Source: Symsagittifera roscoffensis
Taxonomy: Eukaryota; Xenacoelomorpha; Acoela; Convolutidae
DNA: 64,000 nt
Assembly (NCBI RefSeq): GCF_963678635.1
Contig: NC_087066.1
Coordinates: 580,201-644,200, forward strand
Direction: 5' to 3'
Every line of letters begins with the position of its first letter. Position 1 is the first letter of the stretch. Under the pieces are notes generated by a model that did not search any database, was not told the origin of the DNA, and saw only the letters and a program-made list of their open reading frames with translations. Made by a program: the position numbers and the translations under genes. Below, piece by piece: positions 1-9,371 of this stretch.

Positions 1-1
1 T

Positions 2-925
2 ACAAAATATACCGAATGGTCAGCAGATGTAAAATTATTTCCCTTAGCATATAATTCACAAATTACGACAACTCTAGGAATGTCACCATACGAAATGGTT
101 TTTAACCAAAAGCCACGCAAACCAATAATGTTTACAGCAAATTCTCATAAAAACGCACAAGGTTATTGTCAACCAAATAAAGATTCAATTTGTTATAACC
201 TACCTTTACATACACACGATGAAGATCATTTTCATCACCCACAAATTCTTAAATTAGCCTCCGGTACACACACCGATTGGATTCTAAATAGAGATAAAAA
301 ACACAATGAAATTTATCAAAAAATAACAAAAAAGTTATTACAAAGACAAAACATTAATGAACAAATCAATTCACGTTTTACGCCAGCCTCCGAATTAAAA
401 ATTGGAACATTTGTTCTGATACCTAATTTTAATACTCAAAAAGGAATTTCTAAAAAATTACAACCCCTTCGAAAAGGACCATACCAAATAATTGCAAGAC
501 CCACTGATGTCACATATAAAATTACCGACTCAAACAAAAAAGAAATCGTTCAGCATCGAAACAACCTATTACCTTATTACCCAAAAGAATACGCACTCCG
601 CGAATTAACTCAATTATATTCTTTCACAGGATTAAAAATCATTCAAAATGAACCACATCTGAAAAACACAGAACAAAATGATAACCCCACCGAAAATCAA
701 AACACAAAACCAATCGCCACCAAAAACAATACAAAAAATCTAGACCATAAAGAATCCCCAAAACAAAGAAAAAATAGAAAAATGACCGAACAAATAATAC
801 CCCAAGAACAAATCGACAAATCAGAACATAGAAAAACAACAAGACTCCGAAATCAACCACGTAAAAACTACAAAATATTCATCCCCCAATCTAAAATATT
901 AAAGAAAGTGGAATTTCAAAAGTAA
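2..925 (+). CDS. Ty3/gypsy-like Pol, integrase C-terminal part (5' truncated by window)
   Basis: The frame is open from base 2, so the real start lies left of the window. The first codons read like the end of an integrase catalytic core (W-S-A-D, then a run ending AYNSQ, then GMSPYEMVF), matching the usual 'AYN..h..tG.sPfel.fg..P' block of Ty3/gypsy integrases. Further on, KLQPLRKGPYQI followed by YKI and HRNNLLPYY is the GPY/F module that ends these integrases. A lysine/asparagine-rich tail of about 90 residues with a TRLRNQPRKNYK motif closes the protein at TAA 923-925. The catalytic D,D and the zinc-binding domain are outside the window. The frame is intact, unlike the Pol genes of the other elements here. 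Strand composition (A/C-rich, G-poor) is shared with the ORFs downstream, suggesting one element. Confidence 0.85.
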   Translation, partial: TKYTEWSADVKLFPLAYNSQITTTLGMSPYEMVFNQKPRKPIMFTANSHKNAQGYCQPNKDSICYNLPLHTHDEDHFHHPQILKLASGTHTDWILNRDKKHNEIYQKITKKLLQRQNINEQINSRFTPASELKIGTFVLIPNFNTQKGISKKLQPLRKGPYQIIARPTDVTYKITDSNKKEIVQHRNNLLPYYPKEYALRELTQLYSFTGLKIIQNEPHLKNTEQNDNPTENQNTKPIATKNNTKNLDHKESPKQRKNRKMTEQIIPQEQIDKSEHRKTTRLRNQPRKNYKIFIPQSKILKKVEFQK

Positions 926-1522
926 TTTTAACTTATACTTCACAATCTTGAAACCTCCGAAACATTTTTCATTTCCATTTTTCAAAATAACATGCTGACA
1001 AGTACGCAATAATTCTAGTTCAAAATAGACCAATAGGATTCATCCAATCCGTCACTTTCTCTAACTCAAACTAAGATCAATTAGACGAATAATATAGAAC
1101 TCCAGGCACATCTATAACTATAACTTTACGACCTCCAGGTCAAAAATAAGCAAACCACTCCAACTTGACAACTAAAATAAATATCACCATAATACCGTAC
1201 CCCTCCCTTATCTAATAACCCAAAGATCAACAATATTTCCCCAACTCAGACCACGAATACCCCCAAAACAAATTTGTTAACTTAGCCTAAAGTAACAAAA
1301 TGAACATTTTAATTAGCCTAAAGTATAAAAATCTCACCATACCCCGGATCATTTGACAAACAAAAATAAAGAAAAAGACGACCTCCCGATCACCATAAAA
1401 ATTGCCCCCAACAATTTTTTACAAAACTCAACCCACTTGTCAAAAAACTAATAAATAATTCGACCACACTTGAAAATCGCCCCAAACAGCAAAAAATATT
1501 CGACCAAGAGATCATTTCTTAA
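926..1522 (+). other. Non-coding spacer between pol and the accessory ORFs
   Basis: About 600 bp without a convincing ORF on either strand, A/C-rich like the flanking genes. A short TTAGCCTAAAGTA motif occurs twice (about 1280 and 1314). In an env-bearing retroelement this is where a splice acceptor for subgenomic RNA could lie, but no single site stands out. Confidence 0.4.
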
Positions 1523-1753
1523 ATGCTCTTCTCTCAAACAGTCACTAAAATTTTCATAAATCTTAAACATTTTTTTACGATACTTGAAACCTTTATAAAA
1601 TTTCTTTTTGATATACTTGAATCTTTTCTAATAATCTTAATCATTTTTTGTAACATTTTTTTAATTTTCTACACTATCTTCGAACTATTTCTCCAACTTT
1701 CCAAAACCCTTGATTATATCCACAGGTACGATTCATACAACTTGTCTAAATGA
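1523..1753 (+). CDS. Small hydrophobic protein X1 (76 aa), unrecognised
   Basis: Seventy-six codons, strongly hydrophobic: a phenylalanine/isoleucine/leucine-rich stretch around residues 25-60 would make one or two membrane helices. I recognise no family. The stop TGA (1751-1753) overlaps the ATG of the next ORF (1750-1752) as ATGA, an arrangement used for termination-reinitiation in some viruses and retroelements. It lies downstream of pol and upstream of the env-like ORF in the same orientation. The DNA is very T-rich here, unlike the flanks, so the hydrophobicity may partly reflect base composition. A putative CAG/GTACGA splice donor lies near 1723. It could be a signal/anchor exon, a viroporin-like protein, or chance. 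Confidence 0.35.
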   Translation: MLFSQTVTKIFINLKHFFTILETFIKFLFDILESFLIILIIFCNIFLIFYTIFELFLQLSKTLDYIHRYDSYNLSK

Positions 1754-1938
1754 TACGAACAATTTTCAGTAGAACTGATATTTTTTTATTGTTTGTAATT
1801 TTCTTAACATTTTTATCATCCCTCATATTGACAATATGCAAATGTATAAAGAAAGCAATCATCACATTTGCCCTAGCAACAATTTTTCTAATTATTTTTT
1901 TGGAAGAATATTATAATAAACATAAACTTTCTCACTAA
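1750..1938 (+). CDS. Small two-helix membrane protein X2 (62 aa), unrecognised
   Basis: Sixty-two codons starting at the ATGA overlap with X1 and ending TAA 1936-1938. Two hydrophobic segments (about residues 11-31 and 36-51) are separated by a short CKCIKK turn, so it would be a small hairpin-like membrane protein. The next long ORF opens nine bases later. No family recognised. It may be translated by reinitiation after X1, or be an exon that supplies a membrane-targeting segment to the following ORF, which has no ATG and no signal peptide of its own near its start. Confidence 0.35.
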   Translation: MIRTIFSRTDIFLLFVIFLTFLSSLILTICKCIKKAIITFALATIFLIIFLEEYYNKHKLSH

Positions 1939-1946
1939 AGTAATAA

Positions 1947-4397
1947 TTCAAAAATCTATCAAAAATTGCTACCCAACAGTCACAAAGTCAGTCTTCACCG
2001 ACATCATCCCAAGATAACCCAACACCACCTTCAACTACTCAAAATCCTCAAACATCTACACGAATTTCTTTTCAAGATAATCCATACACTTTTGAAGAAC
2101 GGCACGCTCGTTTATCTGAACCACTAGAACCAGTTCAACGACAAGCATCTCTAAGTGAACCAGCATATAACCTTTACCCAACACTACCACAAGAACTAAA
2201 TAGAATAAGACACCTTAGTCAAAACCAAAACACAACAGAAATAAATAGACAAATTATACATCCTCGACGAAATAGAAATTTTCAAACTCCTCGAGTTCAT
2301 TTTGAAATACCTCAATCACCATCACAAAGCACTCCAGAAAATCCCACTGGTGTAACACCAGAAACCCCTACACTTTTTTCACAACGAAGCACTTCAAGCC
2401 TACCCTCAGATTACTTAGGTTCAACACCAACATCTGAGCAAATACGTGAAAATCCTTTCAACCCCACAAACCAAACATCACGATTACCATATTGGACTAC
2501 ACATTCATTCACACAAGGTGAACCAAATTTAGTCAATGACCCCATAGACATTTCTACAGATACAACATCTTCATCACTACCCGAAACATTATCACTTCCA
2601 TCAACACCATCAATTAGTCAAATTTCACCGACACCCCTTAACTTCAATTTTCCAAACAATCTCGACGCAAGATACCGAGAACAATCATTAACAAATATTC
2701 CTTTAAGATTAGATTGGAATACATTTACAGCACCTCCACCATTATTTGGACAACATCAAGAAAGTAACCGCCTTCGTAACTGGGCACTTAATAGATTACA
2801 ATATCGCCAAGATATTCACAACGATATCCGTGACCACAATATTCAAATACTCCAACAAAACAGTTTACAATTAAAGTTTGAAATAACAGTTAAGTTAAAC
2901 AATATTACTCAACATCCCTACCCATTAAACCCACCTAATATAACAGCTCAATCACTACCACCACCGTTTATAACTACTGAAGTAATATATAAATACGACA
3001 GATATACCAAAAATACAATTGGTTACGATACATGTACAACATTTCAAGTAGCAAGAATACACGCTCGTATGATAAAATTTCACGAAAAATACTTTATACA
3101 ATCAATTCCATATGAACAAGTACATCCATCACGAAAACAAAGTACTAATTTTAGAAACATACACAATATAGAAAATAAATTGACACGTTTTCAAATATAT
3201 CAAGAAACAGAACTTGCATGTAAATACAGGAATCCACTTCACAGAACACAATACTCTGAAATATTAGTTGAATACGAAAAAGGATTCGACATGACCACTG
3301 GAAAAATAAAAATTGACCCATATGCCACAGGTCATCCTCCAAACGAAGGAACATCATATATACCAGTTAATTTTGAAAAAAGCAACGGACAGCCTGGTGG
3401 ACATCTAAAACCCCATGACACCAGAAGCACACGCTTACAAGAATTATCACTAATGAATACTACATATTTCGGTAATATTCACTATGATATTCATTTAGAT
3501 ATGAAACTAGATTATACAATTAGCCGAATTTTTCAAGAAATGTCACTCTCCGAATTAGAAACACTACACCAACTATGCGAATTAGAACGAACACAAATAT
3601 TACAATCACTTGCACTAGCAGTATTAAAAATACCCTATGCAGGATACTTATTATCAGGAAATAGATCAAATTTTTTAGACTATGAAGGTAACATCTTATG
3701 GTTTTATACCTGCACTAAAAAAGTATCACCACTATACGTTTTTGAAGATAAACGATGTTATAAAAGAATTCCTATCTTTTATAAGAATAAAGTACATTTC
3801 GTGGATACACTTTCACGAAGAACCTATTTCTGGGATACCGCAGTCCCATGTGGATCAGAAAATAGCCACAATGTAGTACAACTAAACCCTGATGAAAATA
3901 AATATTATCTTCTCACTCCATATCCCACACTAATGCAATCACTCAAAAAATTTTCACCAGAAAGTATTCGCGCTATTGCTCGAAACCCAAATATAGACTT
4001 ACAATCAATAGGAATATACTCAAAATCAGATATTCAACATCACATTAGAACACAACAATTCCAAGAATTATTAACACAAATGGACACGATACAAAGGCAA
4101 TCAATTGACCAAAATCTACGCAAACTTGAAGAAACCGCAGGATTTGCCGATATCTACACGCAAGACTATAGCGGATATTTTAAAGACATTAAAGATTATA
4201 TATATCTAAACGGTGAAAAATACCGTCCCCAAGATATATCACCAATCAACATTTTTAGTTTTGTTACACTCAAAAATGAAATCCTTGATTTTCTAGGATG
4301 GCCCTACTACATCTTAGAAAAATTGACTATTTTATACGCAATGTTTAACTTTATTGGATTTCTTTTCTCACTTTTAAAAGGAATCTACAACACATAG
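1947..4397 (+). CDS. Envelope-like membrane glycoprotein ORF, ATG-less N-terminal half, TAG at 4395
   Basis: A single frame is open from 1947 (after TAA TAA at 1941-1946) to TAG 4395-4397, 816 codons. The first in-frame ATG is only at 3069, so about 374 codons lie upstream without one. Residues 1-250 are Pro/Ser/Thr/Gln-rich and probably disordered. The second half is globular with six cysteines (YDTC, LACK, QLCE, FYTC, KRCY, VPCG). The block with FYTC, then RCY.RIPIFY, FVDTLSRRTY and VPCG resembles the class III fusion glycoproteins of chuviruses, which have been reported captured by LTR retrotransposons. A hydrophobic segment at about 4310-4395 (FNFIGFLFSLL) is a candidate membrane anchor. 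No signal peptide is visible at the ORF start. Position after pol fits an env gene. The Env role is fairly likely; the chuvirus link is a hypothesis. Confidence 0.6.
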   Translation, partial: FKNLSKIATQQSQSQSSPTSSQDNPTPPSTTQNPQTSTRISFQDNPYTFEERHARLSEPLEPVQRQASLSEPAYNLYPTLPQELNRIRHLSQNQNTTEINRQIIHPRRNRNFQTPRVHFEIPQSPSQSTPENPTGVTPETPTLFSQRSTSSLPSDYLGSTPTSEQIRENPFNPTNQTSRLPYWTTHSFTQGEPNLVNDPIDISTDTTSSSLPETLSLPSTPSISQISPTPLNFNFPNNLDARYREQSLTNIPLRLDWNTFTAPPPLFGQHQESNRLRNWALNRLQYRQDIHNDIRDHNIQILQQNSLQLKFEITVKLNNITQHPYPLNPPNITAQSLPPPFITTEVIYKYDRYTKNTIGYDTCTTFQVARIHARMIKFHEKYFIQSIPYEQVHPSRKQSTNFRNIHNIENKLTRFQIYQETELACKYRNPLHRTQYSEILVEYEKGFDMTTGKIKIDPYATGHPPNEGTSYIPVNFEKSNGQPGGHLKPHDTRSTRLQELSLMNTTYFGNIHYDIHLDMKLDYTISRIFQEMSLSELETLHQLCELERTQILQSLALAVLKIPYAGYLLSGNRSNFLDYEGNILWFYTCTKKVSPLYVFEDKRCYKRIPIFYKNKVHFVDTLSRRTYFWDTAVPCGSENSHNVVQLNPDENKYYLLTPYPTLMQSLKKFSPESIRAIARNPNIDLQSIGIYSKSDIQHHIRTQQFQELLTQMDTIQRQSIDQNLRKLEETAGFADIYTQDYSGYFKDIKDYIYLNGEKYRPQDISPINIFSFVTLKNEILDFLGWPYYILEKLTILYAMFNFIGFLFSLLKGIYNT

Positions 4398-4808
4398 ATA
4401 GACAATAGACAAGCAAGCGTAGCACGCATTCTCTTTGCAGGATTTTTTGGAATTTTTTCCACATCTATAAACAAAATTCTTTTAGACGCACAAATAAAAG
4501 AATACAACACAAAAATAGCAACACGACAAAACACATACGACGAAGAACATAACAATGTAGACACAACGCCAACGGCACCACAATTACCACCCCTACCACA
4601 TAACCATCCACTATCCCTAGTCCCACGAAATTTTCGAAATTTAGCAATCACACATAATCCAAATTTTCGACTCACCACATCACAAAGTCCCATCCAACAT
4701 ATAATGACACACCAGTCACAAGATGATAATACTTATGAACAAATTATTGAACAACCCCATACCACCGCTTTTCAGTCTCAAAATAATAATTTTTTTAGCC
4801 CACGATGA
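4398..4808 (+). other. In-frame continuation of the env-like ORF after the TAG
   Basis: The env-like frame stays open for another 136 codons after TAG 4395-4397, ending TGA 4806-4808. It starts with a second hydrophobic stretch (ARILFAGFFGIF) and then a polar, Pro/Gln/Asn-rich tail like a cytoplasmic domain. Its TGA overlaps the ATG of the next ORF (4805-4807). The open frame, continuous composition and precise junction argue that the TAG is a recent substitution or a programmed readthrough, and that the ancestral protein ran 1947-4808. Confidence 0.6.
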
Positions 4809-6610
4809 GCCGACAACTTGGATCACTACACCGATCAAATTCCCACCCAACCAATCTTACCTCTCCAATCCCGATAATACCACTTTTTGCTTTTCCGCCA
4901 CCCGATTTCCCATCTAGTAATGTAACATCAGGCATGAATTCCGACACTAATTCACACATCTCAGTTTTATACTCCATCTCACAACTCAATAACCCGAATA
5001 TTGAAACCCCCGATGAATTTGCCGATTCAGAACCATCCCCATCCAATAATTTTCATAACTCTTCTAATTTTTCTCAACCCCCTTTTCAACCCATATTACC
5101 CAATAACCCTGACCCAATCACTTCCACACCCTCTTATGCTTCCCAAGTTACTCCAACCTACTCCTCATATCATTCTGACCAATCATCTCATTCTCCAGAC
5201 ACCCCCCGAATCTCCCCAGAGCTAGATAATTTTAATACCCTCCAACAACAACCCTACCACCTTCATACCCCAACCATAAACCAAATCTCCTCCACAATAA
5301 ATTCACCCAACCCCCCTACCCCTACACCCTCTTCAAATTATACTGAATCATTAGCACCGTCATCCACATCCACTGAATCTTCACTCAACACTAATAGAGC
5401 TTATCGCACTTTTAAAAGAAAGTTCCCCAACCATCCTTTCCCAACAAAACCAGGAACAGCCGGTGAATACATCAACCATCCCAAGCATACTAACACAAAA
5501 GAATTTTTAGCTATCACCTTACCCTCATTCCCACAATACACCTTAAACACCCCTCACGACACTAACGAAACACGCAACTTTGTAGACGAATACGTTTTAA
5601 TGCCCACTCTTTCTTGGACCTCATATTATCATTTTACTAACCCTCTTTGCTTACCTTTATCCAGCACTCACATCGATATAGAGCGAAATAAAGACATGCT
5701 ATATCGACTCACTACACCACTAACCGCTAGACAATTTACTTACACTGGATATAAAAAATCACTAAAAACACACACTGCACCTAGAGCTAATGAATATACA
5801 CTAGAATACTATGATCACAACATCATCAGAGCTAACCAAGATCAATTCTTAGACGACGATCGCTTCGCTAATCCACAAATCACCGAGAAATTTTTCATCA
5901 AGACACCATATGTATTTACACTAAACATCTTCGACCGTAAGTTTGACAACATTATTTCAGAAGCACTAACAGACACACAAGCATACGAAAGTTTTAAAGA
6001 ACGCTTCCAAATATTTTCACTAACCTTTCATTTCCTTGCACCACACGAAAGAGATTTGCACTGCTCACACGATATTATGTTGCGCACTAAACAAACCCAC
6101 ACATACAGTTATTATCGTTTCATCCAAAATCACTTTGACCTACACACACCCTCTAGACAACCACACCATCGTTTTCAATTCATTAATTCAAAATACACTT
6201 CACCATTTTTCCTAAATTTCACATATTGTATTAAAGATACTAACCTTCATGGTATTCTTCGTAATTATGATCCCATAACCCAAATGTACATCTTCTGTCC
6301 CATCACCAAGACCTTCAACGCCGAAGAATCCCGACCCTTCCTTATCCCGCACGAGTTTGTACAACCTATAGAAATCCCAATATTAGAATTCATCCACAAC
6401 ACTAAATTCAATCACAAATTATATAACCTAATCCAAAACACACCTTATGAGTTTGCAGTTGGCACTGAAGAACTAACCACCATTAAGGCACTTCAATTGC
6501 TTTGGCCACTACTTCAGACTAAAAACATCATCCGCATCTTAGCTAAACTACTAACAACATCCGATCTCATCCACAACATCTTCCCCCACGGTTTTTTCCC
6601 CGACGACTAA
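4805..6610 (+). CDS. Orphan ORF Y, 601 aa: disordered P/S/T-rich N-terminus plus unknown globular domain
   Basis: Intact ORF starting at the ATGA overlap with the env-like ORF and ending TAA 6608-6610. Residues 1-200 are Pro/Ser/Thr/Asn-rich, low complexity and surely disordered. Residues 210-600 look globular: aromatic-rich, with few cysteines and His-rich patches. No signal peptide or clear membrane helix is seen. I recognise no domain: it is not gag (no zinc knuckle), protease, reverse transcriptase, dUTPase or methyltransferase as far as motifs show. It resembles the env-like ORF in having a long disordered leader. Location downstream of env makes it an accessory gene of the element, or a captured gene. 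A perfect intron starts 3 nt after the stop and a polyA signal follows. Its length without any stop suggests recent selection. Confidence 0.65.
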   Translation: MSRQLGSLHRSNSHPTNLTSPIPIIPLFAFPPPDFPSSNVTSGMNSDTNSHISVLYSISQLNNPNIETPDEFADSEPSPSNNFHNSSNFSQPPFQPILPNNPDPITSTPSYASQVTPTYSSYHSDQSSHSPDTPRISPELDNFNTLQQQPYHLHTPTINQISSTINSPNPPTPTPSSNYTESLAPSSTSTESSLNTNRAYRTFKRKFPNHPFPTKPGTAGEYINHPKHTNTKEFLAITLPSFPQYTLNTPHDTNETRNFVDEYVLMPTLSWTSYYHFTNPLCLPLSSTHIDIERNKDMLYRLTTPLTARQFTYTGYKKSLKTHTAPRANEYTLEYYDHNIIRANQDQFLDDDRFANPQITEKFFIKTPYVFTLNIFDRKFDNIISEALTDTQAYESFKERFQIFSLTFHFLAPHERDLHCSHDIMLRTKQTHTYSYYRFIQNHFDLHTPSRQPHHRFQFINSKYTSPFFLNFTYCIKDTNLHGILRNYDPITQMYIFCPITKTFNAEESRPFLIPHEFVQPIEIPILEFIHNTKFNHKLYNLIQNTPYEFAVGTEELTTIKALQLLWPLLQTKNIIRILAKLLTTSDLIHNIFPHGFFPDD

Positions 6611-6613
6611 CAG

Positions 6614-6691
6614 GTAAGTATGAATTCAATGAATATTACTAACTAATTACAATATTAAAAACTCACCATTCTTTATCCATGTTTTCTTTAG
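6614..6691 (+). other. Intron in the 3' UTR of ORF Y
   Basis: CAG/GTAAGT donor at 6614, a perfect TACTAAC branch-point sequence near 6637-6643, and TTTTCTTTAG acceptor ending at 6691. The 78-bp length is typical of short animal introns. The three signals in correct order and spacing make chance unlikely. The intron begins three bases after the ORF Y stop, too close to trigger nonsense-mediated decay by the exon-junction rule. Confidence 0.7.
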
Positions 6692-6738
6692 ATTTTTAGC
6701 CTTCATCCGACAATCACCTACAAAAACCACAAAAGACA

Positions 6739-6744
6739 AATAAA
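6739..6744 (+). terminator. Polyadenylation signal AATAAA
   Basis: AATAAA 48 bp after the predicted acceptor, on the strand of ORF Y. It fits the 3' end of a transcript carrying ORF Y. In an AT-rich window the hexamer alone is weak evidence. Confidence 0.4.
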
Positions 6745-6824
6745 AAATCGCAAATTTCATCAAACAATTTTAAAATTCTATTATTAATCTCTTACACTTA
6801 TAAATTATTAAATTTAATATCAAT

Positions 6825-6941
6825 GCAGTAAATTCATCTATATAATTTTCCCCCCAAGCAGTAAATCTAATTATGATGAAAATTTGTAACTTAAAATTCC
6901 CCCATAACTAGCAGTAAATTTCCAAATTCTATGTAGTAAAT
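6825..6941 (+). repeat. Recurring GCAGTAAAT motif
   Basis: GCAGTAAAT at 6825, 6858 and 6911, and GTAGTAAAT at 6933, followed by GCAGTACTAAC near 6957. Spacing is irregular (33, 53, 22), so it is not a simple tandem repeat. It could be a decayed tandem repeat or a binding-site cluster in a long terminal repeat. Confidence 0.4.
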
Positions 6942-8342
6942 TGATTAAATGCAAATGCAGTACTAACCTTTTGATATTTTCATTCATTCGCACAGAAATT
7001 CTATCCACACTCGCACAGGTCGCCCACGAAGAATTGTTTAAAATAATGAATTTCAGTTTCAAGCTTTCACACTCAACAACTCTAACATAAGATAACATGT
7101 TTCAAACTTTCCTTTAACCCGGTTGGAAAGGAATCATATACTAAACAAAACTAACCAACGCAGCTTACTAAATACCACAAATCATAGAATAACAGCATGA
7201 CTAAGAAAAAGAAACCAACGGTACCCAAACCGGATTAACCCAGTTTGAAACTGGATAATTTATTCTTTTGAAGACTATTATAAAGTCTCAGAAAGAAATA
7301 ATAAAACACAAAAAAGTCGAAAGACAAACACATACCACGAACAATTTGCTTTTTGGAAAAAGGACATAACCAACAAGACATAAGAAAGACCACAACAAAC
7401 CCAACATAAAACGTTGTCACATAACAGGGCCCCTCACAAAAACCGCATGAAATCATACTCCCACTCCTGGCCTAACCCACCAGGAAGGACGTCCTGAGCA
7501 TGCTCTATAGCCGGCCTAACCCACCGCGCTACATCCACGCTTTGTGACCACACTCCTATTTTTAATAAGAGCTACTCAAGGGTGAGTAACTCTTCAAAAT
7601 AACCAAACTAAAACAAAAAGCTTTTGTGAAAACAACTAACTAAAATCATAATTAAAAAATATTAAACTAATAAAAGTTTTATAAAATGTAAATTACATTA
7701 TGCAATACATAGATCAGAAAACAACACCAAGGACGAACATCAAAAGATAAAACGACCCCACCACACTCGAGAGAGAATGACCAACTACAATCAATATGCC
7801 GCTCACAATCACAACTCAAGGGATTTAGAGTACGACTTGACCTCGCAGAAAAGGACTTCATTGAACAAGACCAATGACCACCTCGATGTTCAAGTATACG
7901 TACAGATCCGAGTAACCAGGCATCCCCTCCACGCACAATCTCCACGCCATTCCCAAGCTAGATCAGACACAAAAGAAGTTCTCCGCGAAGAACAGAAAAA
8001 CCTGACATAGCCAACCATTCTGAAATCAGAATTGATTTTGTTGAAGAGACTTAGCCGTTGTCACTAGAAAACCCAACGTCTTAAGTCCCTAACTCCAGCT
8101 TCCTGGAACTTCTTTAACAAAGAAGAAACGGAAGAAAATTATGATGTTCGCCAAATACAAACGTCCATCATCCATCCTTCGAATTACAGAAGAACTGTTC
8201 TAAAAAACTCTGTAAAACCCGGATGGGTGGAACCTGATCTAAACTATATTTTATGATTGGATAAATTAAATGTTTTACCAATGTAAAGTATTTAATATTA
8301 ACCAATCATGATCCATCTAACTAACAACCCACTTATTTGTAA

Positions 8343-8370
8343 GTGCTGAAGTTACTTGTAATTTCAGCAC
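8343..8370. repeat. Short inverted repeat (hairpin)
   Basis: GTGCTGAAGTTAC and GTAATTTCAGCAC are reverse complements at 12 of 13 positions with a 2-nt loop. Function unknown. Confidence 0.5.
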
Positions 8371-9286
8371 CAGAGAGATTTGAATTTAACTTAGAAATTA
8401 GTTGAACTCTCCCGAGTACTTCAGCAGCCGCAATAAACCAGTATACCCTAGATCTATTGAGCCTAGCAGAGACTAGTTAAACAACCTGAGACTAGATAGT
8501 ATAAGAGTAAGATTAGGATCGGTATTAGACTAAGAAGTTGCACGAATCTATCCGGCCGAAAATAAGATAGCGTGACGAGCAGACGGTGTACCCTATCCGA
8601 AATTACTCTATGAGTTATACACTTCGGTCCTAACTCATCTGGTGCAACCATAAGTCTCGAACAAGACCTTAATAGATTAGAATTAACCAAAATAGATTAG
8701 AAATTAGACAAAAACATTTACAAAATGTTATACGACAATAATTTAATCGAAATGTCTCTACGACTCAATAGATCAGAGCCAATATTCCGAACCATAACAG
8801 AACTACCCGGAATTGGAAGAAGACCTCGAACCAGAGACGACATACGACAAAGTAGAAACTTGCCATATAGTTATATGATAGTTCGGCAAAAGCCAGAACA
8901 AACTTTTATATTTAGAATACTACTCGCAATGAATTTAGATTTCCATTTACAAACATAAAACCTTGAAGTTAATCTTCAAAATCATTTCAGGCGCTAAACA
9001 AAATTAATAATATACAATAACGATTGATAAAAAGATCTCAGATCGTTTTCCCAAAACTCTGCAGTAATATACAAAACATGTTTGAAAAATATTTATTGGA
9101 AAATAAAAATAAAAATTAGTAGCATGACAATAAATGGTTAGTAATCATAAATCATCCTGTTGTTCCAGCTTCATCACCTAAAACATAACAGCAATCATGA
9201 ACTCACTAATATCATAAAACACTAAATCTTTCCTTTACACAAATTTAAATCTTATTAAAACTTAAATTCACTTAATTTTAAAATCA

Positions 9287-9371
9287 GATCATCAAGGCTT
9301 ATCCTTGGATCTTAAATCATTTTCTACTTAATTAAATTTCAAATTTGATCATCAAGGCTTATCCTTGGATC
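9287..9371. repeat. Two direct copies of a 25-bp hairpin-forming motif
   Basis: The same 25 bases (GATCATCAAGGC...CCTTGGATC) occur at 9287-9311 and 9347-9371, 60 bp apart. Each copy contains CAAGG..CCTTG inverted arms. The intervening A/T-rich sequence is partly shared too, so this may be a 60-bp tandem unit. Confidence 0.6.

Noticed and set aside
639-860. Minus-strand ORF rich in Phe/Val/Leu
   Set aside because: Antisense to the integrase tail, composition artefact.
8635-8670. Primer-binding site TGGTGCAACC... marking the end of an LTR
   Set aside because: Complement does not fold as a tRNA 3' end and no matching LTR copy is in the window.
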